Source of the DNA: Bacteroidales bacterium UBA1077
GTDB lineage: Bacteria > Bacteroidota > Bacteroidia > Bacteroidales > UBA932
Assembly: GCA_002314195.1 (NCBI GenBank)
Contig: DCCQ01000010.1
Coordinates: 1 to 5,987, forward strand
Length of the DNA stretch: 5,987 nt
Reading direction: 5' to 3'
The notes beneath the pieces are model-generated. The model did not search any database. It saw nothing but the letters and a program-made list of their open reading frames with translations, and was not told where the DNA came from. Below, in pieces: positions 1-5,682 of the stretch (positions are counted from its first letter, which is position 1; each line of letters starts with the position of its first letter). Position numbers and translations under genes: made by a program.

Positions 1-40
1 TTGCTTTTTGACTCTGCCCCCTGCTAAATACTTGATATAT

Positions 41-71
41 TTTGCAGATTGGAAAAAATGTCGTAATTTAG
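41..71 (+). promoter_or_regulatory. Predicted Bacteroidota-type promoter of the OmpA-family gene
   Basis: A -33 box TTTG (41-44) is followed after 19 bases by TAATTTAG (64-71), which matches the Bacteroidota -7 consensus TAnnTTTG at all but one informative position. Transcription would begin a few bases after 71, leaving an AT-rich leader of about 30 bases before the ATG at 108. The same box spacing is seen at the atp promoter in this window. The -7 mismatch and the AT-rich context keep confidence moderate. TAATTGTG (78-85) is another one-mismatch -7 box but has no TTTG at the right distance. Confidence 0.55.
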
Positions 72-107
72 CACCGCTAATTGTGCAAATTTATATTCAA
101 TAATATT

Positions 108-1175
108 ATGAAACGTATTTTCGCTATTCTTGCAAGCGCAGCGCTTGTTGCTTCTCTGTCCGTGGCGAACGCTCAGAAGAAGGACTTTGATCCTTATTGG
201 TTCATGCAGCTTCAGGGTGGTGCGGCTCACACAATTGGTGAGACCTCATTCTCTGATCTTATTTCTCCATCTGCCGCTGTTTCATTCGGTTACCAGTTCT
301 CTCCTGTTTTCGGAGCCAGACTCAATGTCAACGGTTGGCAGGCCAAGGGCGCTGTGAATGGCCCGACAACTGTCTATAAATTCAATTATATAGAAGGTGC
401 CGCAGACCTCATGATTGACGTTGCTTCTATCTTCGCCGGCTACAAGTTCGACAGAACCCTCAACCCTTACATTTTCGGTGGTGTGGGTGTCAACTACGCT
501 TTCAACAACGATGAGGCCAATGACAATTTCGATAGATTCGTTGACGGCTATCTTTGGCAGGACAACAAGATCTCTCCTGCTTTCAGAACAGGTGTCGGCC
601 TCAACGTCAGACTTACTGATGTGATCGCTTTCAACGTTGAAGGAAACTGCAGCTTCCTTGATGACCACTTCAACTCAAAGAAGGGCTCAAAGGCTGATTT
701 CCAGATCAAGGCTGTGGCCGGTCTTACCTTCAGTTTCGGCAAGGCTAAGCCGGCTCCTGCTCCAGTTCCTGTTCCTGCACCAGCACCTGTTGTGAAGCCA
801 GAACCAGAACCAGAGCCAGTTGTTGAGGAGAAGGTTGAGGTTGTCCCTGCATTTGAGTCACTTTCACGCAACATCCTCTTCGTCATCAACAAGTGGGACA
901 TCCGTGAGAGCGAGCAACTCAAGATTGACGAGGTCGTAGAGGCCCTCAAGGCAAATCCTGACACTAAGGTTCGCGTTTCCGGTTACGCCGACAAGGCCAC
1001 CGGTACCGCCAAGAGAAACAAGTTCCTCTCAGAGAAGAGGGCTGAGGTTGTCGCTCAGGCCATCGTTGACGCCGGTATCGACAAAGACAGAATCATCACT
1101 GAGTACTTCGGTGACACTGTCAATCCGTTCGAGACTCCTGAGGAGAACCGTGTTGCTGTCTGCCTCGTTAAATAA
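108..1175 (+). CDS. OmpA-family outer-membrane beta-barrel protein with peptidoglycan-binding C-terminal domain
   Basis: This is a 355-residue secreted protein that probably spans the outer membrane and binds the cell wall, as OmpA/OprF-type porins do. Residues 1-22 are a signal peptide (KR, hydrophobic core, ANA before the cut). The mature protein would start at Gln23, which fits the Bacteroidota preference for Gln at +1. Residues about 25-212 alternate polar and aromatic/aliphatic residues with glycines, as in an eight-stranded barrel, ending in LTFSFGKAK. Residues 213-247 are a Pro/Ala/Val/Glu linker, partly coded by tandem CCAGAA hexamers at 798-815. Residues about 248-355 are the OmpA domain. 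Asp295 (GYAD) and Arg311 (LSEKRAEVV) sit where the family binds the diaminopimelate carboxylate. An in-frame TTG at 81 would add nine residues before the signal peptide, so ATG at 108 is preferred; its leader is AT-rich without a Shine-Dalgarno. It has its own promoter and terminator, so it is probably monocistronic. The exact orthologue and any porin activity are inferred. Confidence 0.9.
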   Translation: MKRIFAILASAALVASLSVANAQKKDFDPYWFMQLQGGAAHTIGETSFSDLISPSAAVSFGYQFSPVFGARLNVNGWQAKGAVNGPTTVYKFNYIEGAADLMIDVASIFAGYKFDRTLNPYIFGGVGVNYAFNNDEANDNFDRFVDGYLWQDNKISPAFRTGVGLNVRLTDVIAFNVEGNCSFLDDHFNSKKGSKADFQIKAVAGLTFSFGKAKPAPAPVPVPAPAPVVKPEPEPEPVVEEKVEVVPAFESLSRNILFVINKWDIRESEQLKIDEVVEALKANPDTKVRVSGYADKATGTAKRNKFLSEKRAEVVAQAIVDAGIDKDRIITEYFGDTVNPFETPEENRVAVCLVK

Positions 1176-1204
1176 TTGTGGCGCGGTAATTGAATATACA
1201 AAAA

Positions 1205-1233
1205 GGCTGGGTTTCAAACCCCGGCCTTTTTTT
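1205..1233 (+). terminator. Intrinsic terminator after the OmpA-family gene
   Basis: GGCTGGG (1205-1211) pairs with CCCGGCC (1220-1226), seven pairs including one T-G wobble, around an eight-base loop. Seven T residues follow at 1227-1233. Five A residues directly before the stem (1200-1204) make the structure partly symmetric, so it could also stop transcription from the opposite strand, although no minus-strand gene is visible here. It separates the OmpA-family gene from eno. Confidence 0.88.
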
Positions 1234-1278
1234 GAGAATGGAAAGAACAACAGTTAGTTAATAATTACTTTTTTTATT

Positions 1279-2586
1279 ATGAGAATTGTACGTGTTACAG
1301 GCAGGGAGATCCTTGATTCAAGAGGAAACCCTACAATCGAGTGTGAAGTTGAACTTGAGTCCGGCATCATCGGCGTTGCTTCAGTTCCTTCTGGAGCGTC
1401 AACCGGCGAGAACGAGGCTCTCGAACTTCGTGATGGTGATCCTAAGCGCTACGGTGGGAAGGGCGTCCTCAAGGCTGTCGCCAACATCAACGAGAAGATC
1501 GCTCCGGAGATCATCGGAATGTCCTGCCTTGAGCAGAGGGCTATCGATGAGGCCATGATCAAACTTGACGGCACCGCCACAAAGAGCAACCTCGGCGCCA
1601 ACGCCATCCTTGGTGTTTCCCTCGCTGTCGCTCATGCTGCCGCCAACTATCTGGATATTCCTCTTTACCGTTACATCGGAGGAACCAACGGCCACGTGCT
1701 TCCTGTTCCTATGATGAACATCATCAACGGTGGAGCACACTCTGACGCTCCTATCGCTTTCCAGGAGTTCATGATCCGTCCTGTTGGCGCGAAGAGCATC
1801 GCCGAAGGCGTAAGAATGGGAGCCGAGGTGTTCCACGCTCTCCAGAAGGTCCTCAAGGGCCGCGGGCTTTCCACCGCTGTAGGTGACGAAGGTGGTTTCG
1901 CTCCGAAGCTCAACGGCATCAATGACGCTCTTGACTGCATTATGGAAGCCATCCAAAAGGCTGGCTACAAGCCAGGCGCAGATGTCACCATCGCGATGGA
2001 CTGCGCCGCTTCCGAGTTCTGCTTCAAAGAGGGTGACAGGTTCTTCTACGACTACAAGCAGCTCAAGACCGGCATGGCCAAGGATCCTGAGGGAAAGAAG
2101 CTTTCAACCGAGGAGCAGATCGCTTACCTTGAGGAACTCATCACCAAGTACCCTATCGACTCCATCGAGGACGGCCTCAGCGAGGAAGATTGGGAAGGCT
2201 GGGTTAAGCTCACCGCCGCTATCGGTGGCAAGTGCCAGCTCGTAGGTGACGACCTCTTCGTGACCAACACCAAGTACCTTGAGAAGGGCATAAAGATGGG
2301 CGCGGCCAACTCTATTCTCATCAAGGTCAACCAGATTGGTTCCTTGACCGAGACTCTTGACGCCATCGAGATGGCTCACCGTCACGGCTACACCACAGTT
2401 ACCTCTCACCGTTCAGGCGAGACCGAGGACACCACAATCGCCGACATCGCTGTCGCTACCAACAGCGGTCAGATCAAGACCGGTTCCCTCAGCCGTACCG
2501 ACCGTATCGCCAAGTACAACCGCCTGATGAAGATCGAGATGGAGCTCGGCGAGACCGCACAGTATGGTTACAAGAAACTCAAATAA
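1279..2586 (+). CDS. eno: Enolase (phosphopyruvate hydratase)
   Basis: The gene encodes a full-length 435-residue enolase, the cytoplasmic glycolytic enzyme that interconverts 2-phosphoglycerate and phosphoenolpyruvate using Mg2+. The N-terminal capping domain (about 1-135) includes the flexible loop SGASTGENEALELRDGD (38-54). The TIM-barrel domain carries QEF (Glu163), the acid/base Glu204 in VGDEGG, metal ligands Asp241 (AMDCAASEF), Glu297 (SIEDGL) and the VGDDLF aspartates (322-327), catalytic Lys349 (LIKVNQIGS), and SHRSGETED (376-384). The HSDAPIAFQEF stretch in place of the common HADNNVDIQEF resembles Bacteroidota enolases as I remember them. The ATG at 1279 starts the conserved N-terminus (MRIVRVTGREILDSRGNPT); the leader is T-rich with no Shine-Dalgarno. 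Terminators on both sides imply a monocistronic transcript. No active-site residue is missing. Confidence 0.98.
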   Translation: MRIVRVTGREILDSRGNPTIECEVELESGIIGVASVPSGASTGENEALELRDGDPKRYGGKGVLKAVANINEKIAPEIIGMSCLEQRAIDEAMIKLDGTATKSNLGANAILGVSLAVAHAAANYLDIPLYRYIGGTNGHVLPVPMMNIINGGAHSDAPIAFQEFMIRPVGAKSIAEGVRMGAEVFHALQKVLKGRGLSTAVGDEGGFAPKLNGINDALDCIMEAIQKAGYKPGADVTIAMDCAASEFCFKEGDRFFYDYKQLKTGMAKDPEGKKLSTEEQIAYLEELITKYPIDSIEDGLSEEDWEGWVKLTAAIGGKCQLVGDDLFVTNTKYLEKGIKMGAANSILIKVNQIGSLTETLDAIEMAHRHGYTTVTSHRSGETEDTTIADIAVATNSGQIKTGSLSRTDRIAKYNRLMKIEMELGETAQYGYKKLK

Positions 2587-2593
2587 TTTATGA

Positions 2594-2613
2594 ATATATT
2601 CTAACGAATATAT
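2594..2613 (+). other. AT-rich hairpin in the eno 3' untranslated region
   Basis: Eight perfect base pairs join 2594-2601 (ATATATTC) to 2606-2613 (GAATATAT) around a TAAC loop. It starts eight bases after the eno stop and lies 18 bases before the terminator stem. No T-run follows, so it is not a terminator itself. It could protect the transcript 3' end or be a binding site, but AT-rich spacers make such structures easily by chance. Confidence 0.35.
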
Positions 2614-2631
2614 CAAAAAGTCTGAATAATG

Positions 2632-2664
2632 GCGGGTCTGATGTTAAAATCGGCCCGCTTTTTT
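2632..2664 (+). terminator. Intrinsic terminator after eno
   Basis: GCGGGTC (2632-2638) pairs with GGCCCGC (2652-2658), seven pairs with one T-G wobble. The stem extends past a bulged T2639 by GAT (2640-2642) pairing with ATC (2649-2651), leaving a six-base loop. Six T residues follow (2659-2664). The final T residues plus G2665 form the -33 TTTG of the predicted atp promoter, so the terminator and that promoter overlap. Confidence 0.88.
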
Positions 2665-2692
2665 GTCATTTTGGGGAATTTGTGTAAATTTG
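2662..2692 (+). promoter_or_regulatory. Predicted promoter of the ATP synthase operon
   Basis: TTTG (2662-2665), 19 bases, then TAAATTTG (2685-2692). The downstream box matches the Bacteroidota -7 consensus TAnnTTTG exactly, and the spacing equals that of the OmpA-gene promoter. Transcription would begin just after 2692, giving a leader of about 55-60 bases before atpD at 2757. Its position immediately behind the eno terminator and ahead of the first atp gene supports the call. No regulator site is recognised. Confidence 0.72.
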
Positions 2693-2756
2693 GCTTAGAT
2701 TTTTCAGCAGTTGGATTTCGTCGCGTGAGCGGCACGTTAACAACCATATTCAAATA

Positions 2757-4280
2757 ATGGCAGAAAAAGAAAACATAGGGTACATTGCCCAGGTCATCGG
2801 GCCTGTGGTGGATGTCCATTTCGATGTGACTGACGAAGAGTCACAGCTCCCGCGCATACACGATGCTCTTGATGTCGATAGGGGCGATGGTAAAAAGCCT
2901 CTGGTCGTTGAGGTTCAGCAACATATCGGTGAAGACACTGTAAGATGTGTCGCCATGGACTCGACGGATGGCCTGAGGCGTGGAATGAAGGCTGTAAACA
3001 CCCACGCTCCGATTTCGATGCCGACCGGCGCACAGATCAGAGGACGTGTGATGAATGTTGTCGGGGATTCCATCGACGGTCTTGGCAACTTGAACGAGGA
3101 CAATTCCTTGCCTATTCATCGCGAACCTCCGAAATTCGAGGATCTGAAAACCTCGCAGGAGGTTCTTTACACCGGAATCAAAGTTATCGACCTTCTGGAG
3201 CCTTATCTCAAGGGCGGAAAGATCGGCCTTTTTGGTGGTGCAGGTGTGGGCAAGACCGTGCTCATCAAGGAGCTGATCAACAATATCGCAAAAAAGCACA
3301 ACGGATTTTCCATCTTTGCCGGAGTTGGTGAGCGTACCAGAGAGGGTAACGACCTGCTTCGCGAGATGATCGAGTCCGGCGTCATCAAATACGGCGACGA
3401 GTTCGTGAAGTCGATGGAGGAAGGCCATTGGGATCTTTCCAAGGTTGACCGCAAGGAACTTGAAAAGTCTCAGGTCTCTATGGTGTTCGGCCAGATGAAC
3501 GAACCACCGGGAGCGCGTGCTTCTGTTGCTCTTTCCGGGCTGACTCTCGCGGAATCGTTCCGTGACAGCGACAAGAGTGACAGCCCGAAGGATATCTTGT
3601 TCTTCATCGACAATATATTCAGGTTTACTCAGGCCGGCTCCGAGGTGTCCGCCCTTCTGGGTCGAATGCCTTCCGCTGTGGGTTATCAGCCGACGCTTGC
3701 CACCGAGATGGGCCAGATGCAGGAGCGCATCACCTCGACTAAGAACGGATCAATCACTTCTGTACAGGCGGTTTATGTGCCGGCTGATGACTTGACCGAC
3801 CCTGCTCCAGCCACCACCTTCTCGCACCTTGACGCGACCACCGTACTCAGCAGAAAGATCACTGAGTTAGGAATATACCCGGCTGTGGATCCGTTGGAGT
3901 CTACTTCCCGGATCCTCGATCCGAACATCGTCGGCCAGGATCATTACGACATCGCCCAGCGGGTCAAGCAGATTCTTCAGAGGAACAAGGAACTTCAGGA
4001 CATCATCGCAATCCTCGGTATGGACGAGCTTTCGGACGAAGACAAACTGACCGTGAACCGTGCCCGCCGTGTGCAGAGGTTCCTTTCGCAGCCGTTCGCT
4101 GTGGCTGAGCAGTTTACGGGTGTTCCGGGCGTGATGGTGGACATTCAGGACACGATTGATGGCTTCCGCAGGATCCTTGACGGAGAGGTCGATTACCTGC
4201 CGGAGCAGGCGTTCCTCAATGTCGGAACCTTGGATGACGCGATAAAGAAAGGCGAGGCTATCCTTGCTCAGGCGAAGTAG
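2757..4280 (+). CDS. atpD: ATP synthase F1 beta subunit (catalytic)
   Basis: The 507-residue catalytic beta subunit of F1 hydrolyses and synthesises ATP on the cytoplasmic side of the inner membrane. The N-terminal beta-barrel opens with IGYIAQVIGPVVDVHF (7-22). The nucleotide-binding domain has Walker A GGAGVGKT (160-167, Lys166), the catalytic glutamate Glu192 in GVGERTREGND, Walker B ILFFID ending at Asp285, and SAVGYQPTLATEMG. The C-terminal domain has the DELS lever written DELSDED (423-429), where DELSEED is more usual. The protein is longer than the roughly 460-residue E. coli beta; most of the excess is an insertion at about 214-237 (DEFVKSMEEGHWDLSKVDRK), which I recall from Bacteroidota relatives. 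ATG at 2757 has an AT-rich leader and no Shine-Dalgarno. It is the first gene of the operon, 13 bases before atpC. Confidence 0.98.
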   Translation: MAEKENIGYIAQVIGPVVDVHFDVTDEESQLPRIHDALDVDRGDGKKPLVVEVQQHIGEDTVRCVAMDSTDGLRRGMKAVNTHAPISMPTGAQIRGRVMNVVGDSIDGLGNLNEDNSLPIHREPPKFEDLKTSQEVLYTGIKVIDLLEPYLKGGKIGLFGGAGVGKTVLIKELINNIAKKHNGFSIFAGVGERTREGNDLLREMIESGVIKYGDEFVKSMEEGHWDLSKVDRKELEKSQVSMVFGQMNEPPGARASVALSGLTLAESFRDSDKSDSPKDILFFIDNIFRFTQAGSEVSALLGRMPSAVGYQPTLATEMGQMQERITSTKNGSITSVQAVYVPADDLTDPAPATTFSHLDATTVLSRKITELGIYPAVDPLESTSRILDPNIVGQDHYDIAQRVKQILQRNKELQDIIAILGMDELSDEDKLTVNRARRVQRFLSQPFAVAEQFTGVPGVMVDIQDTIDGFRRILDGEVDYLPEQAFLNVGTLDDAIKKGEAILAQAK

Positions 4281-4285
4281 GAGGG
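4279..4285 (+). promoter_or_regulatory. Strong Shine-Dalgarno sequence of atpC
   Basis: AGGAGGG overlaps the last two bases of the atpD stop codon and ends eight bases before the atpC ATG at 4294. It is the only good Shine-Dalgarno in the window; the starts of the OmpA gene, eno, atpD, atpE and atpF lack one. It also favours ATG 4294 over an in-frame TTG at 4264 inside atpD. Confidence 0.6.
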
Positions 4286-4293
4286 TTAGGAAT

Positions 4294-4551
4294 ATGTCAG
4301 AGAATGCTTCAGTAATAATTCTTGATGTCATTTCACCGGAGAGGACTTTGGTCCACACATCGGTGGATTCTGTAGAACTTCCCGGCACGAAGGGCCGTTT
4401 CGAGGTTCTGAAGGATCACGCTGCGTTGATCTCCTCGCTGGAGAAAGGGCAGGTGACTTACCGTACCGGCGAGAAGACTGAAAGTGTGGACATCTCCTCT
4501 GGCTTTGTGGAAATCAATGACAATCACGTTGTTGCTTGTGTGGAACTGTGA
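4294..4551 (+). CDS. atpC: ATP synthase F1 epsilon subunit, short form
   Basis: This 85-residue epsilon subunit belongs to the central stalk and links gamma to the c-ring. The sequence covers the N-terminal beta-sandwich: VIILDVISPERTLV, VDSVELPGTKGRFEVLKDHAALISSLEKGQV (about 25-55), and a closing SGFVEINDNHVVACVEL. E. coli epsilon has about 139 residues with a two-helix C-terminal domain; that domain is absent here, and the stop is followed at once by atpB, so no frameshifted remnant is visible. Short epsilon subunits appear usual for Bacteroidota, so this looks natural rather than truncated. The start at 4294 follows AGGAGGG by eight bases. The stop overlaps the atpB start in TGATG, which suggests translational coupling. 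Confidence 0.95.
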   Translation: MSENASVIILDVISPERTLVHTSVDSVELPGTKGRFEVLKDHAALISSLEKGQVTYRTGEKTESVDISSGFVEINDNHVVACVEL

Positions 4552-5642
4552 TGAGAAAGTGGATTTACATATTCATTTGCCTTTTGCTTCCGTTGTCTTT
4601 GGCCGCGGAGCCATCTTCTCCGGTCGCTGAGCCTGTCGAAGCGTCTAAGCACCAAGCCAAGGCCTTCGACATGGATGAATATCTTTACGGCCATGTCCGC
4701 GACTCCTACGAGTGGCACATCACCACGGTGAAAGGGCATCCTGTGAGCATCCCGCTGCCGGTGATAGTAGCCAGCAGGACCGGGAACGGCTTCCATATAT
4801 TCAGTTCCAAGCATTTGGAGCACGGGGAGTATGGAGGTTTTTACATCGCCCCCTCCGGCAGCAAGTATGAGAACAAGATAGTCGAGCGCGCCGCTGACGG
4901 TTCCGAGGTCAGGCCTTGGGACTTTTCCATCACCAAGAACGTGTTCGGCCTGATGATCAACTGCGCCTTGTTGCTTTTCATCGTGCTCGGGACCGCCAAA
5001 TGGTATAAAAAACACGATGCCCGTGAGGAAGCTCCGAAAGGCGGAGTAGGCCTCATGGAAATGCTGGTGACGATGATCGAGGACGATGTCATCAAGAGCT
5101 GCGTTGGAGAGGACTACAAGAGGTACTCGCCTTACCTGCTGACAGCGTTCTTCTTCATATTCATAAACAATCTGATGGGAATCGTGCCGTTCTTCCCTGG
5201 TGGAGCGAACATCACTGGCAACATCGCCGTGACGCTCGTGCTGGCGCTGTTCACGTTCTTCATCGTCAACATATTCGGTAACAAGCATTACTGGAAAGAC
5301 ATTCTTTGGCCGGATGTGCCGACGTGGCTGAAAGTGCCGCTGCCGTTGATGCCGGCGATTGAGATCATCGGTATGTTCACCAAGCCTTTCAGCTTGATGG
5401 TCAGGCTTTTCGCCAACATCCTTGCGGGACACTTCATGATCCTTGGAGTAGTCGCCGTCATATTCCTGACTGCTGAGTTGGGGGCGGCTTTGAACGGCAG
5501 CCTTACATTTGTCGCCGTTCTTCTGGGCGTGTTCATGGATTGTCTGGAATTGCTTGTGGCGTTCATTCAGGCCTATGTGTTCACTATGCTGTCGGCGGTC
5601 TTCATCGGGCTGTCGCGGCAGAGGCCGGAAACCTCGGAATAA
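4551..5642 (+). CDS. atpB: ATP synthase F0 subunit a, with signal peptide and periplasmic N-terminal domain
   Basis: The 363-residue subunit a is the proton channel of F0 and faces the c-ring in the inner membrane. Residues 1-19 form a signal-peptide-like segment (cut after Ala18 or Ala19). Residues about 20-125 are a hydrophilic, probably periplasmic region that includes DSYEWHI and VSIPLPVIV, followed by membrane segments near 129-150, 194-214, 222-243, 265-308 and 318-355. The essential arginine is Arg285 in MVRLFANILAGHF, and Gln340 in AFIQAYVF matches the conserved last-helix glutamine. It is about 90 residues longer than E. coli subunit a, all at the N-terminus, as in other Bacteroidota as I remember them. 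Residues 24-31 (PVAEPVEA) are coded by a REP-like repeat. The ATG at 4551 overlaps the atpC stop by one base, and a good signal peptide starts there, so it is preferred over in-frame ATG 4536. Confidence 0.97.
   Translation: MRKWIYIFICLLLPLSLAAEPSSPVAEPVEASKHQAKAFDMDEYLYGHVRDSYEWHITTVKGHPVSIPLPVIVASRTGNGFHIFSSKHLEHGEYGGFYIAPSGSKYENKIVERAADGSEVRPWDFSITKNVFGLMINCALLLFIVLGTAKWYKKHDAREEAPKGGVGLMEMLVTMIEDDVIKSCVGEDYKRYSPYLLTAFFFIFINNLMGIVPFFPGGANITGNIAVTLVLALFTFFIVNIFGNKHYWKDILWPDVPTWLKVPLPLMPAIEIIGMFTKPFSLMVRLFANILAGHFMILGVVAVIFLTAELGAALNGSLTFVAVLLGVFMDCLELLVAFIQAYVFTMLSAVFIGLSRQRPETSE
4622..4643 (+). repeat. REP-like repeat arm inside the atpB coding sequence
   Basis: The core CTGAGCCTGTCGAAG, flanked by GGTCG on the left and CG on the right, matches from memory a dispersed palindromic repeat common in Bacteroidota and some other phyla (reverse strand CTTCGACAGGCTCAG). 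Only a partial palindrome remains: CGCT (4625-4628) pairs with AGCG (4640-4643), while GGT on the left has no matching ACC on the right. It is in frame and codes for PVAEPVEA just after the atpB signal peptide. No second copy is present in the window. Identity rests on recollection, not a search. Confidence 0.5.
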
Positions 5643-5682
5643 TTTGGAATATTCAGAATAGTTAATTTAAAATCATAGAATT
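5643..5682 (+). promoter_or_regulatory. AT-rich leader of atpE, possible translation enhancer
   Basis: This 40-base spacer between atpB and atpE has only seven G or C bases and no Shine-Dalgarno. The neighbouring atp genes overlap or are separated by 3-13 bases, so this is the only real gap in the visible operon. Subunit c is needed in many copies per complex, and E. coli atpE has a U/A-rich translational enhancer, so a similar role is inferred. A weak promoter-like pair (TTTG 5643-5646, TAATTTAA 5663-5670) has 16-base spacing and two mismatches and is not convincing. Confidence 0.35.

Noticed and set aside
1..40. Coding sequence or RNA gene at the left edge
   Set aside because: No supported reading frame, stem or tRNA-like fold is visible; the minus-strand frame crossing it overlaps the OmpA start and shows no known features.
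81..107. TTG start nine codons upstream for the OmpA-family gene
   Set aside because: It would place nine residues ahead of a textbook signal peptide and starts close to the predicted transcription start; ATG 108 is better.
448..463. Second copy of the REP-like sequence (TTCGACAG) in the OmpA gene
   Set aside because: Only eight bases match; it encodes the ordinary barrel residues KFDR and lacks the rest of the core.
548..964. 138-residue minus-strand frame with a Gly/Ala/Thr repeat tract
   Set aside because: The repetitive tract is simply the reverse strand of the OmpA proline-rich linker codons.
1399..1956. 185-residue open reading frame on the minus strand
   Set aside because: Antisense to a complete enolase gene whose active-site residues are intact; no domain is recognisable.
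2841..3428. 195-residue open reading frame on the minus strand
   Set aside because: Antisense to atpD, with no recognisable domain and no promoter evidence.
4264..4293. In-frame TTG extension of atpC
   Set aside because: It overlaps atpD codons and gives a basic non-conserved N-terminus; ATG 4294 has a strong Shine-Dalgarno at good spacing.
4524..5432. 302-residue open reading frame on the minus strand
   Set aside because: It is antisense to well-supported atpB, rich in His, Arg, Gln and Asp with no recognisable domain, and is explained by atpB codon bias.
5643..5670. Internal promoter before atpE
   Set aside because: TTTG and TAATTTAA are only 16 bases apart and the -7 box has two mismatches.
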